64,000 bases of DNA. Source: Triatoma infestans. Lineage: Eukaryota > Arthropoda > Insecta > Hemiptera > Reduviidae. Positions 30,401-45,400 of this stretch are shown here, in pieces (the stretch's first letter is position 1; each line of letters begins with the position of its first letter). A program made the translations under genes and the position numbers. The DNA lies in contig JAAEAF010001522.1 in the NCBI GenBank assembly GCA_011037195.1, forward strand, positions 1 through 64,000, given 5' to 3'. The notes beneath the pieces were generated by a model. The model was not told the DNA's origin and searched no databases. It saw only the letters and a list, made by a program, of their open reading frames with translations.

Positions 30401-33400
30401 CAATTACTTTGTTCATTAGATTAATCTTTTGTGATCAAAATGAAGAACTTTTTTCACTTCAACATTTAAAGTGAACTTACATGGTGGTTCATCAGCGTCT
30501 AATGTTGTGCTGTTGTCCTTGATGCTAGTTTTAGATTTTACTGTCTTGGCCATTTCTGTGAGTAGCGATCCTCTATTTATAGGAAAAGGTTCGGATGCTA
30601 CAATTGTAACATACAAAAATTATTTTATCTATTTAGATATAAACATACAAGCAATTAAAAGAGAAAAATGTTAATACTAACATTCATGGATGACATATCC
30701 CTCGATTACGTGTGTAAGTACTTGCGGTTTAACCATTGCCTTAGGTGGTCCATAAGATTTGACTTCCTCTTCAACAAGTTGAGGAGGTAATGCCGGAGGA
30801 GGCGCAGGTTGCGGCTGCTGCGGAGTGTGCTGCACCTGTTGTTGTTGTTGTTGTTGTTGTTGTTGGGACTGTGATAATGATTGTTGTACTTGTTGGGACT
30901 GATCATCCACGGCACCTAATACGGTGATACGGATCTCTTGTGGTGTGACTTGAGTTTGTGGTTGAGAAGGTGCTTGTGCTTGTTGTGGCTGTGAAGCTAG
31001 TGTTCCCATCAAAGGTTGTTGGCCGGTATTACTCGTTGACCCAGAAAGAACAACCGTCTGCTGTGGAGTGGAAGGTAACAAAGTTTGCGGCGGTACGGAA
31101 GCTGTTGGTTGTGCAGGGGTTGAAGGAGTTGTAGGCGCAATAGCAGTTTGTTGCACAACAGGTGGACCGGCTGGTGGTTGTGGTGGGGGCGGCGGAGGCG
31201 GCGCTGGTACTTCCGCTTGCGGAGCAGTATTGCACAATAATGGAGAATCTATTTTCATCAAGCCAGCTGAAACATTTTATCCTGCCTTAAAAAATTATAT
31301 TTTGTACATCCCATTTTGTTATGTATTATTTATATCATAATATAAATAATACATAACAGAAGCACTAAAATCTAGAACACCGTGGATAAACATTGTAACT
31401 CCAAGTATTACTCACTATTTTCTTGAGTAGGGGCTAAAGACACAGTTACTACTTGTGGTGTCTCCTGAGTTATCATTGCCTGTTGTGCTTCCTGTAAAAT
31501 AAAGAATTAAATAAATATTTTCCTTAGTTAATAATAATAGTAATTTGCCCTAATTTTAAAAGGAATAAAAATACAATCATGTTCAATTTTAATGAGAATC
31601 AAACAGATAAACCAAAAATCTCTGGTGTGAAGCACATACACAACTTTCTCTTACTCCAGTTTTTAAAATTGTGATTGCCAGATATTATAGTTAGTATAGG
31701 TACCAAATTTAATGAAATTCGTCGGTGTTTTTATGGAGAAAATCGCGAAAACTGAAAAAACTGTTCAGTAAAAACGCAATTCCGGTTTACTAATTTTCTT
31801 AAAGCTTGGAATTTTGGCAATCTATTTATTTCTAATTAATTTAGAATAGATGGATGTTGAGATAACACTTTAGAGGAAACCTTACCCCCTTCCAACAACC
31901 CCTTACTTAAATGATTATACTTTTATTTGAAATGTTTCAAATAAATGTTGTAGCTCTTTGTATGTGTAGTTCACTCACTTAGTGAACACATACAAAGTTT
32001 AAAGAAAATCGTTGAGCCATTTGAGAAAATAGTAGAAAACTGAAAAACACTTTTCAATAAAAACGCACTTTCGGCATCATCTTCAAACTCGGAATTTCAA
32101 CAACATATCTAACTCTAATAATTATTACACAGATGACAGAATTGTAAATAAACTGAAAGAGCATTAGAGGAAAACCTCTCTACCAAAAGTGCGCTTAATT
32201 TTCCGAAATATTTAAAAAAAAAATTACTTGTAGCTTTTTGTATCTGTTGTTGATATACCAAGAGAAAAGACTATTGTTGGAGCCATTTTCGAAAAAAATC
32301 ACAAAAAAGTGAAACAAATTTTGGGAATTTTGGGTACATTATTTAATGTTGGATCAAGACCACAAAGAGGACGGACGGTGGAAAACCACCTCGAAAAATT
32401 GAGGGGCTGAGGTGAGGAGAAGGTTCAATAACGCCAAAGTTTTCCAGAACTGGACCGTCTACAGGAATGCCCTCGCCCTCACGCAGTATAACAAAGAAAT
32501 TAAGAAGGCCTTAAATTCGTGGAGGAAGTATTGTGAGGAAACTGAGGATTCCCCCTAGTGCGCCAGAATCAATAGAGCTTTGGTCGAAGATAGTACTGCG
32601 AAGGAAGTGGGGTTCCTCAGGAAGTAGGATGGAACTTTCAGTTTCGGAAGAGGAAAGTCTGGAGCTACTCGCGAAGACGCACTTTCCAGGCTCGTCCCGA
32701 CTTCAAGGCTCAGAGGTGGCGGGTGTCCCTGGGGAAAGGGATATCAAGCCATCCCCAGAGGACTGGAAACTCGCCACTCTCATAATGAGGCCAAACAAGG
32801 TCAGATGGACCATTAACAAATCCTAACCTTTGAATTAAATCCCCTGAGATAGATAGGATTTAACGGTCCTTTTACAAAAAAGATTAGAAATACTTTTACT
32901 GTACTTTTGCATAAGCTTAAGGGCACGTATAGCCCGAAGATATACATCGGTAATGTGGCGTAGAGTGATTTACCTCCCCAAAGTGGGCAGAGTGTCTGAC
33001 CTAACACCAGGCTCATACAGACCGAAAGAGGCCTATCCCCTCTTTCCTAAGCAAAGCTTTAAAAAGATTGGTGCACAGAAATATTAGGGATGAGACCTGA
33101 GTGTAACCCTCACTTGGTTAAGGGTCCGCTTACCAATCAGGCAGGTTGGTAGAGGTCGCACTGGATAACCTCAATAGGCTACTCTCAAAATCCTTGGAGG
33201 AAAAGGAGATTGCGGTAGCTGCCTTTTTAGGCAGAGAGGGCGCTTTCAATAATGTCTCGAGCACCTCAGTTACGAACTCTTTCCACAAAAGAGGAGTGCC
33301 GCTTTATGCGACTGGATAGTCTGGGCTAAGAAACGAATTAACATTTCCACAATAAGCCAGACCACCCTCAGTGGAAAGTAGGGAAGGGTGCCCACAGAGA

Positions 33401-36400
33401 GGTGTACTGTAACCTCTGATGTGGACACTAGTCGCTGCGAATGGCTATGATTGTGCAGGCTAAGCAGATGATTTGGCGATTGGTAGAGGTAAACATCCTA
33501 GTATGATCGCAGAGCGGGTGCAGTCAGCTCTTAACTTGGTCAGGAAATGGGTGTAGGGAGGAGGACTTGTCTATAAACCCCCATAAAACCGTGACATTCC
33601 TTTCGCATTACGTCACAAGATGGAATGCCTTAGACCACCATCAGTTGGACGCACTCTGATTCCATTTGCGCTGGAGGCTAAGTATCTGGGAGTCTATTTG
33701 ACCGCAGACTTACTTGAAATCAAGCACATTGATAAAATTGCAGACAAGGCCAATGCGTCATTTAGTAGGTGCAGACGGCTTTGTGGGAAAAACTGGGGCT
33801 CGCGCCCAAGTTTGGCACTCTGGATCTACACCAGGATCATCAGACCCATGATTACGTATGGGTCGGTAGCTTGGTGGACCAAGACGCTGCAGAAAGGGGT
33901 GGCAGAAAGATTGGGTGGGATTCAAAAGCAAGCATGCCATCCATGAAAGCATTCCAAGAGGGCCATGAAAACCACACCGACTGCGGCGCTATAAGTCCTC
34001 CTTAATTTGCCACCACTACATATCCTCGTTCAAGGCGAAGCCTGAATGGGAATCCATAGGCTCTTGCAGGGGCCACCTCCCATCACCACTAGGCATGATC
34101 GCAGTAACCAGAGAGTGATTAAGACCGGCCTTTTACTTGGAATGCCAACTGATCGGATGGTTCCTAGGTATCACTTTGATAAGAACTTCCAAATTGTCAT
34201 ACCGAACAGAGGCGATTGAGACTGTGACCCCCACCTCCACTGCTCGGTAACTCAGCCTGGTATACAGACGGCTTCAAAACTCCGGTTGGAGTCGAAGCTA
34301 GGGTCTTTGGGGGTAGGCCTAAAGTTAAGATTAAGGCCAGCCTAGGGAAGTTCGCCACGTTTTTTCAGGCTGAAGTCGTGGCGTTACGACTCTGCGCTAA
34401 AGAGATTATAATGCGGAAGAGTGGGTAGAAAGGATTATAGAGGGTAGAAGAGTGGCCACATACTCCGCTAGTCAGACAGCCCTGAAGGCACTTTCTGCAC
34501 ACCAAATAGTCTCAAGACTGGTGTGAGATAGCCTAACCGAGGTGGGTGCTCGGAACAAGTTGACACTCGCTTGGGAGCGGGTCATGCGGGGTTTCGGGCA
34601 ATGAGTGGGCGCTAGTGAAGGAGGGCTCGAAGGATACCTTTATAGGCCCCGAACCCATCTGCGAGGTGTCCAGGAGCCTAATTCAAACTCCTATCAAAGG
34701 TTGGATAGAAGTACAGCTTCTGCATTGGTGGAAGAGGGCAGCAAGACAGAGACAGACAAAACTCTTCATTAAGAGACAGTTGCCTAAATTTACCAGAGAT
34801 CTATTGAGCCATAGTCGAAGGGATATAAGGCTAGTAGTGGGCATTGTAGGCTGAATAGACACATGCACCAATTACTACTTGCGGATAACGCGATATGCCG
34901 ATTCTGCAAGACTGAAGAGGCAACCCCGGTACACATCCTCAGTGAGTGTGCTGGCCTGGCGAAGACAAGATCTTTTCAACTGGGGACAAGCAATACCGAA
35001 GCCATGAGCTTCATGGCGGAGCCATTCTCAGCTTTGCTACGCCTGATTAAGAAAGCGAAGCTGAGGGATGTGCTATAATGTTAGGGAATCCACAATAGAC
35101 CTCTGGATGAGATCGCCCTCCCCGTTCGAATCTAATCTAATCTACTGTCGGATCCCCTGGATACCTAAACAAATATCAAGTTTGAACTTTCTGCGATTTT
35201 TCGTTTTTGAGCTAAAGTCTTCAAATATAGATGTACACAGATCTTTTTCTAGAAACCACTTTTGTAGATTCAAAGGGTCTCGAAAGTATGTTTCCGGTGT
35301 AAACTCGATATCTATCGAAAATCTGTCACGATTACAGTAATTCTTCCTCTTATCAGGAGTAAGAGAAAGTAAAAAGAACAAAATACTTTCATTAAAACAA
35401 AAGAAACAAAAATGTCCATTAAAAAAGTCCAAGAAAAACATCATTAAGCGTGGACCAAAGTGCACCTACTGGGCCTCTTTCCTATTTTATCTAATGAGAG
35501 TATGAAAATATAAATACACAAAATAAAATAACAAATGAATACAATGAAACATTCTTACATTGTAAATAATAGAAAGTGGAGATTTTAAGAAGGATAATAC
35601 GAACCATCAATGTCTTCTCATCTGATCCCTGTATTTGTGAGACATCCTTTGGTGAATGTACTGGGACACCAGGTGTAGACATTGTGATGCCTGCAATGTT
35701 TTATCATTATTGTAAACATTTTATTCAAGAAACCACAGATGCTACTCTGCACATGCGTGGATTTTCGTAGCTTTAACTTGAAATGATATACTGAATTAAA
35801 AAAAGATAAAAGAGGTACAAGCATTTTTTTTTTGTAGTAAAAGCTATCGGATACAATTATTGTTGATAAATAAAATAAATAAATAAAATCGTTTCCTCAG
35901 GGGACTAATTCTTTTCACAATATATCATATCGGTAAATAATTAAAATTAATCTTATTCATTTAAAATTATCAGATACAGCAGCATGAAATTATGATAGTT
36001 ATTTTATCATAATGTTATTATCAACTTATGAAAACTTTATTATTTCTATGAAACCATTCAAGAAACATTTTACTAGTGAAGAATAAATTATTAAATTAAT
36101 GCACAAAATTAAGAACTGCAATTAGTTTCATTAATCTAATGCAATAAATGAACTACACATAAATTTGTTGAATAGTATAATGAAATGACATCATGACATA
36201 CGGTGACGCAACTATAAAATGGCATACAATAAATGTAAAAATAATTAATTCAAAATACTTACCTCAAAATGCATTGAACATGTCTCATTATTATGTTACG
36301 ATTATTATTGCAAAAATTCCAAAATAAAATCTAAATCCATGAATATTTTGAAAACAGATCATAACCTTCCCTCGGGCCCCTGGCAGCAATTAACAATGTT

Positions 36401-39400
36401 GCCAACACATCGTTATTTGTGTGTTAAGTATTAATGTCAATTAAACGAGAAATCAAATTTAATATTTCATGTAATTAGCAAGTATTAACCCTGATAAAAA
36501 AATAATTTTATTTTAACCTTTCGAGGGAAATTTATAATCACTAAATCGTAATTCGATGTTTAAATAAGAAAATAAATTCTGGTGCACACGCACACACAAA
36601 ATTTAGTTTCTGTTATCTCTACATAATAGTTGTTTTCGAGAAAAATTGAAAAAATTCAAAAACCTATTCTGTAATATCGCTCATTCGGTTAACCAATTTT
36701 CTTCAAATTCGAAATTCCATCAAAGCTTCTAATGTGTACTAATATGCAGGTGGTAAAACCGTATATTATACTTACGTGTTTTAAAGAAAATCTTGAGCCG
36801 ATTTCGAGAAAATCACGAAAAAGTAAAAAAAAAAAGTTCAGTAAAGTCGCACTTCCGGGAGATGGATTTTGCCCGAAATGTTCGTATCTGGTGGGATATT
36901 GCCTAAACGGAATATCAAATTTGTGCTACCTGCGATTTTCGTTTTTGAGATATTCTGTTAACACACAGTCACACACATACAAACCATTCGTTAAAAACAT
37001 TTTTTTTCGTATTCGGGGAGTCCAAAAACATGTATTTCCGGTTGAAACTCAATTTCGAAAATCTGGAACTTCTTTCCGGATTGTTCATAATGTCAGCTTA
37101 CAAAAATTATAATACCTCATACTGAAATTTTCATTTTTTCAGGTAATTTCTATTTACAAGTGTTATATTCATTAAATGACGGCTTACATATTTTTCTTTT
37201 TAAAAATTTTTTAATTAAATAATGATAAATTTCACCAAGCATTGAATAATAAACAAAATGGTAACTTAAATATCTTTTTCAAAGATCCCTGAAATAATCA
37301 GTTAAGATAGTCTGAAGATCGAAAGATCTGTGAAACCTACTACAATGAAAGCTTTTTTTTTAAAAAAAAGGCAATGACTGTTCAACTGATGGAAAGGGCT
37401 CAGTTAAAAATATATAAAAAATACAACGCTAAAATAAGTGGACTCTGTTCTATTTTCCTCGCTTACTATCATGAGTGCCGACCATACGTAAAGTTGAATC
37501 AATATACTAATGAGATTTACTCATTTAAAGCAACATACTTACTCATAAGAGGAGGAGGCTTTGGCTGAATAACTTGTTGTTGCAACTGCTGTTGTGCCGC
37601 TTGCAAGTTTGCCTGTGCAACTTGAATTTGTTGTGCTGCAGTCTGTGAGGCCTGACCAACAGTTTGCGGCATAAGTGTACCCTGAGAGGTAATTATCATT
37701 CTGTCCAAATATAAATCTGATATTAATGTCTTGTATAATTAGCAATATTAGGACACTTGCTAATGTTAAGATAATGTTTCATTAAATAAATATTTATATT
37801 AGATAAACATTTCATTTAATCTTTAAAAGAAGTCTATGATTAATTTCAAGAATACGCAATAATTTGGAATCTAGCAATACACACACACATAAGAGATCAT
37901 TCCTTCCTTACTTAGTATTTTGCGCTTGTGCATGCTGCGCATGTTGTTGAGGACTAACTGGCTGTGGTTTTGTTTGATTCTGAGCATCCAATTTCTGAAT
38001 TGGAATGCTTTTAGTCATTATTTTTGACCTCAGTTTATTCTGAAAATGAAATAAAGAGATTATATTGGCATAAATAAAGAGATCATTTTTTTTTAGTAAT
38101 ATAATTTCAAAACGGAGAAAGAAAAATAATAGGATAAGATATTTTTCTAAAATAAATAATTATCAAGAATGGTTTCATGTATATCATATTCAGTTTGCTA
38201 ATCTTAATAATAAAATAATTCCTCTTACGGGTTGCTTCTGAATTATTTGAGCAGTGGTAACCGTGGAAGAAGCTGGCCGAATTGGAGTCGTCATAGAAGG
38301 CAGTATGGATAATGTGCGAGAAACCTGAGGGGTGTTCTGCCCTTTTAGTTCGGGTTTATTTGCAACGCCCACACTTTCTGTAAATTTAACATTTTTTTGT
38401 TATCCCACATGTAAGAAAAGGAATAAGTTATTAAAGATAAAAGAAGATGGATTTATTTCTCTTATGCTAAAATCTGTCAAATAAATAAGAGTTTCCCATA
38501 AAAAAATTATAGTGTTGTTTTTGCATTATTCATTAAATATTAAGCCTGAAAAGCGCCCTTAGTTATTTTGCTGCTTCGTTATTGTGCTCGCAGAATTTTG
38601 TGTCTTTTTTTATATGAACTTAAAATAAATCATGAAAATGAAAATTTAAAAAGAAGCATATCCAATGGCAGTCTCAGACTGGTTATAGGTGATACTTCGA
38701 AGGACATCTCAAGGCATTATAGATCCAAGAGATAAGCTAAGTGGTTAGCGTACTGGACTCCCACGCGGAGATCCCAGGTTCCAGCTGTGCTGCAGTAGTT
38801 TTTTCTTCCCAGGAGCCTTTACAGTTCACTGTCCGATGATGGACAGTGTTGTCTGTAACGAGAGGACAATGCCCGGAGGCCGGCAGTGCACTGAGAAGGC
38901 TCCAAGCGCCAATGACCATAGATGTTGACGCGCCTTAAATTAAAAAAAATAAAATAAAACAGTTTAAGATAAAAGGAAGTGATTTTTTTTAACTTATGAT
39001 ATCGGATACATAATTTATTTTTGCAATCTTTTATTTTGTGCACTCTTTCATTAACGGAACAAAACATTTTTACGAAAGTTTTGGGCGATGATTTGAACAT
39101 AAAGAACACTGGATAGTTGACGGAACCAATAATTCCGTCTAATAATTTACTTAGGTTTAACACAGTGGTAGAGATTCACTATTATGTCTACACAGATAAC
39201 GTTTTTAGAATGTATTTGGTGGGCTTGGGTCGTTTGGAAGTGGAAGAGTAGTGTATGGCTCAAATGAATTGTATATGGGTGTATGGCGAGTGAATGTTCG
39301 ATGTGTGTGTGTTCATTGGATTTTCCGTTTGGGGCGAGGTTGTATATTTGCTGATGAAAATGAGTGAGTTGGAGAATGGATCAGAAGTGAAGAAAGATGA

Positions 39401-42400
39401 TAATGCAGGCAGTTTAGATAGGTGGATACACCAGTAGTGAAGACCTTCGGGATAAAGAAGAATATATTCAGAATGATTTAAATACGCTCGAGACATTTAT
39501 TATGTATAGTGTTTTAGCGCTAACGGCCATCGCAGCTGATGCGCTTAAAAAAAAACAGTGGTAGGTTAAACTTTTCTTGTTTTCCCATGATGGAGTACAT
39601 AAGTAGCAATATATCCTTTGGTTATGCACATTCCCTGAACTGATCAGCAGCTGGGATAAAATGTTCTCAATGAAAACTGCAATCTAATCAGAAATCTAAA
39701 CAGGCAGAGAGATGAAAACCCAGCTATCAGTAACACAGGAAAAAATCTAGCTAATTTTCTTCAAACTAATAGTTTGGACAACATATTTTATACTACTGTA
39801 TTGAAATTACACTTTTAGAAGCCGCTTAATGACACAACTCTCCTTGTACTCCCAATAATAATTTTTCTCGAAATAAATGATAGTAGTAGTTAAAAATTTA
39901 AAGAAAATAGTTTGTGCCATGTTTCCAGAAAGATTTGCTAAACAACCCAAATATCTACACTGGCACATCCCATATAGAGTGCGTGGCTGGCGAATTTCGT
40001 TCAAGTATTGGTCAGATCCCTTGAAGATACCCTTAACCAAGTTTGAATTTTCTACCATTTTTCATTTTTGAGTGAAGTTTACGTTTACAAATACTCTAAT
40101 ATTATTATAGATTCTTTAATATATATATAATATTCTTTAATTACTGAATATTCTTTTATATTAATTTTTTGCATACTGAGGAACCTCAAAAACCCATTTC
40201 CGATGATAGCTTCGAAAATCTGACGGGATTACATTACAACTTCTAAAGCAAAGCAGCACTTACGAGTTTGCTGTTGTTGCTGGATACTCTGTTGCGGAGG
40301 AGGTGACTGAATAAACATAGGTTGGTCTTGATGTGGACCACGGATGAAAATAGGAGTTTGCGCATTGATAACCTGCCCAAGCACACAATAAAAATGCAGT
40401 GAGATATACAGTGCCATTTCTGGCTTTTTTTTTGTTACAACTATAAAAAAAACACCGACCTGTGGATGGTGAGGTGTCCACAAAGGTAGCTGTTGGGTGT
40501 TGAATTGCCAAGGAGACAACTGAACTTGTCCATTGTTATTGATACTTCTATTTTGACATGTTGTATACTGAAATGAATAAGAATTTTCTTATTAATTAAT
40601 TGTTTTATTGATCATTGCTTAATAAAAGTGTTGATAAAGTTATAAATATCAATATTTTTTTTTGCGCTATTATTTTTACAAATGATGTTAACAATTACCT
40701 GAATAGGAGATATGAGATGGTGTAGCATAGTAGGTGATTGCGACACCACGCAGCCTGATAGAGCCAAACTAGACTGGACACTGTTTGTACTGTTCTGACC
40801 ACTTTTAACTTGCTGTGTCTGCATTTAGATTATTTGCATTAAATAAATTGAACCATTGAAAGAATTTGCTTTTATTTTTTTTTTATTAAACAAAAACTTC
40901 ACTGAAATAAGTGAACCGAAAAAGATTACCTTTTGAATTTCTTGTTTTTGTTGCTGAGTAGAACCAGAATGTGCAGGAAGTATGTTAGGTTGGCTGCTAA
41001 TTAACGATCCAATTACCAGAGTTTGATTGGTTGTTGTAGGAATTGTAGCATAGCTTGGAAATGACGCTGTAAGAAGTCATAAATACAATTTACAATACTT
41101 TAACTAAACTTAAATCACATATTTAAATTAACAGAAAGACTTTTGAAATGTGATTATTTAATATTAAGAAAGTGAAACATTGATTAACGTAACGATGATA
41201 CATTCTTTCGATTGTGCACTTCTATCTGTAGTTTACGGTAACAAAAAACATTCCTGAATGTGGTAAAGCCGCAGTAAATCTCTTCTTTCTTTAGAAACAG
41301 AAATGAAATAATCTGAATAACGGATCCAAGTTTGTTCAAATTTGAATACTAGAACTTTTAACTTCTGTGACATTTAAAAAATTCAGCTTTCAACCGGCTA
41401 TACTAGAGGTTAAAGTTATTTTTAAACTAAAAAAGTCACTATGATCGATGTATCAGTTTTGTTCTATACTACTATAATATTACTTAAGAATAATAAGGTC
41501 CTATTTCTAGGAAATAAAACAAACAACTGTAAGTAATAATTAGTATTATTGTTTAAGAAAACAAAAAAAAATCAAATATTTACACTTACTTTGTTGGGTG
41601 CCTGCTAGTACTGGCTTTCCCAAGACATGGGCATTTATTTGATTAGACTGGAACGGTTTACCAGCTGTTATTACCTGAAAAGTACATAATCATACCATTG
41701 ACACTCTTAGAAACTGGCATTGAATCCTATGAACTTTATTCAAATGTTCAACAGCACATATCTAGATCTCTGAAACTTTAGAGGTCACTTGAAGACTGGG
41801 AGCAGGGGCAACGCGAGCTTTAGCCGCTGCTTGGGTGCGAGCATAATCTTGCCACCATTAACAAATGGGGCTAGAATTTAAATGTTACGTTCAGAAAACC
41901 CTTGCCATAGTTGCTGTTATGTTTACATTAGAATTTACTTTAGATTTTTTCATGTTTATTACTTTCTTTTACTGCTGAAAGAAAATGATTGCGTGTCCGA
42001 TTTATGAAACTGTGTTTTCACGCATATTTGCGTTGTTTTCAGTGAATGGTTAGAATGTACTCAAAAACAAAAAGAATCTCAAGCCTTAATAGAAATCATC
42101 AGATAAATCAACAATAAAGTTGCCTCACAATCCGTTAACACCGACAATGGTTATCTCACAATCGGTTAATTGGAACAACTTTAACTAACTGACAGGTTCT
42201 TCAGTTTCTTGCGACTTTCCGAATATGTCCGTATGAGTTTCTGTAAACTTGGTATACTATTTCGGGAATTTACTACATATTTTAATTATCCAAGGTATTC
42301 AAAACTTGAAGAAACAAGTACTACCCCTAAAATACATAAGAAATAGCAATTAGTTAAAAAAAACAATCTAATAGCAATTAGATTAGGTATCTACAGCAGA

Positions 42401-45400
42401 GAGAGATACACGACCTTGGTCAGTGAGGCTGCTCAACTGAGTTGAGTTGCTGGGACACACAGCGTACTCATCAGTCACGAGGTCATTGAAAATAGACATT
42501 TAACGAGAGAAATATATATATAAATATAATATGTATAGTCCTTATGTACATGTAATAAAAGAAAAAAAAAGCCTTAGTGTGTAGACAAAACACTACGTTG
42601 TCATGCATGCAACATATGCATTTGTACCCTAATTTTTAAGGGGGAAAAGCGAGTCTAAGCGTGTACCTAGGAAAAGAGTACATAGAGCGCCGTCAACCAT
42701 AGATGTGGTGGTTAATTATCCCCAAAGAATCTATAATTACGGACTCCCCTATACTCCCTAAATTGTCCTGATTAATGCCTACCTCCTTGAAGAAGTCTAA
42801 GGTCATCCTCGGTATGGTGCCCCTTGACCCAAACCAAAGTCCACGGACCTGAAATTCCCTTTCCCCAAATTCTCCCTGAATTTTTCTTGGTAGTAGGGGA
42901 TACACTTTTCATAAATGGACTTCTTCTCGAGGTGAATTTTGACTTACAACTGTAACATATTGAGTACAGAGGGAAAATCCTAATGTTAGAAGAATGGAAA
43001 AACTAAATTGGCATATGGTGGAATTAGCAGAGACCAGAAGGCAACGAGAAAACTGTATACAATTAAGAACCGGCAATCTATTGTACTACAATGAATTGCA
43101 AAAAGGTTCAAAAATCTAGAATCACACAATCCGCGAATAGATAGGAATTTAAAAGACAGTGGCACGGTGAACTGGACGAAGCATGCAAGAAACAGAGAAG
43201 AGTGGAAAAGATAAAAAAATTAATAGATGAACTTTATGACAACTCTCACGGTAATCTCAAAAAAAAAAAAAATTGTTAATAATAAAATTAATAATATAAA
43301 AAAATGAAGTAATAGTGGTGATAATAAAATTTAGTTTTGTCTAATAGTGAAACATTTTCTTTGTTACTTTTGCATTTTGTTTACTTTTCTTTAAAAAGTT
43401 CCTATACCTTGTAAAAGTGGGTTAATTTAATTCACAAAGAGATATACCAGATTACCTTCTTCAAGAAAAGGCCTCAGCTCTGCCGGCTGATTTAAGCTAA
43501 ATGATTTTGTCCTAATACTAAATTGTAGAAATTAAAAAATTGTATTATGTAACTGAATTCTTTGTATGCGATGCGTGTAACTCAATAAAGAGCTTATTTA
43601 TTTATTTTATCCAAGACACACAAAAAAAAAAAATCTCACATACTGTCGCCTAATAAAATTCTCAAAATTATTTGGAAACATACTATTTTTATTTTTCTCT
43701 TTTGGATGAGGGAACGGCAGATGAAAAAACCCTTACGGCAATCAGACCAACGTTCATACATTGCAACGTTTTATGTTGAACTAATGTTGATTATTAAAAG
43801 GAAATGTTATTTTTAAGATGCGATTTATTTGCTGAAAATAATATAAAGTACAAATATTAAAATTTCAAATTTAGATAAACTTTTGCCAATGTTCGTTTCT
43901 AGGTGTTACTGAATGAAGATAATGTAAAAGGTTAACTTGCATTATACTTTTAAAATGGAAGGGCTTGCTCATAATTACTCAAATTATTTAAAAAAAATAA
44001 GTATATACAGAAAAAAGGTTAACTTTAAGATAACAAATAAATGATAATCTATGATATTTCAAGCTTCTTTGGTCTTTGTCAAGGAAAATAAGACCAGAGC
44101 CGTCGGATTTATTTCGGTATTAACACTTTTTATCTATATTGCATTTAGGTTCTTCAGGGTTACGGGTTTCAGTTTAGACCAATTTACGACGTTTACGCCA
44201 GCGAAACGTCGGCTAAAATGAAAACACGGATGGACCATAGAGCTGAAGATCCTTGTGTTTTGCCAAACTTTATGTGTTCTTTGTCATTATTGTCTAAATT
44301 CAATCATCATTATTTCTAGAAATTAATATTTGCGCAAAAAGATTGCGCTGCAACGTGCAACCTAAACAGGTGTCACTTTTTATAAGCGTGCAAAAAGTTT
44401 TCAAAATGAAGACTACTCAACTCTTAACGGCATGTTCCTGCAGAGCCAAGGTTTACCAGACAATGATGTTTTAATTTAAGAGTGTATGGTCAGCAAGACG
44501 CTATAGTACTCAGAACCTAGTACCACTAGAATCCACTTCTAACTGTAGATCCCCTCTTACTCATTCAACCAATTACCATTCAATTACTCATCCAACCAAA
44601 ACCGCTTACACCACAAGCAATGTATAGTCCTAGCCACTTGCTATGCGAAAGTTTCATTTGCTAATTGTATAATTAATAAGAAATAACATCGCACTTACAG
44701 GTAACAAATAGGTTACGTGATATAATATAAAACTAAGAATCGATTGCTCGTTTATATCTACTATTATTTACTGCAGCATTCATTAATTTAACCTACTCAG
44801 TATTAATTGTTATTGAATGGAGAGGTAAAAGCCTTTAAAATAATTCCAGTTAGAAGTACAGACTTCGCAAATTAATAAAGTAGAATACCTGTATAGAACC
44901 GGTAGGATTAATGTTTGTTGGGCCAGGATGAAGAGCTATATTACTTGACATCAGCATCTGCCCTTGAGCATTGTATAACTGCTGGACGTATGCATTTTGC
45001 ACTGGCTGTTGTAAAACTTGTACCTGCAACATCAGAATGTACTAATAGAGAAAGGGGGGATTTTTTTTTTTTTTATTTTGAAGTGTATTTTAGAAACTGC
45101 TTCAATCATAGATTCCCCAAAGCACTTATTTAGAGTATTTGGACTGCAGCGTTTATGAGTAACACATTTTTGGATTTCTCATAAAAAAAGCGTCCCGTGG
45201 TTTGATAAAACAGAACTTACCCTGCCGGCATTCCAATCACTGACCTGCTGTAACTGCGGTGCAGGAGTGTTAGCCGGAACTGGCTGCGTGATACTTCCTA
45301 CAAATAACAGATAAAAGGAAATTATTTATAAAGAGAGAGCAGTAAAATTGTTGAAATCTAAAATGTCTTTGGTATACAAATGTTTCGAACGTATAAATTT

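Noticed and set aside
31068..31340. Gly/Cys-rich + strand ORF
   Set aside because: Antisense of the Pro-rich ph exon 16.
44100..44280. Third hammerhead-like motif (GAAACGTCGG)
   Set aside because: A core CTGANGA and stem II could not be placed in order on either strand.
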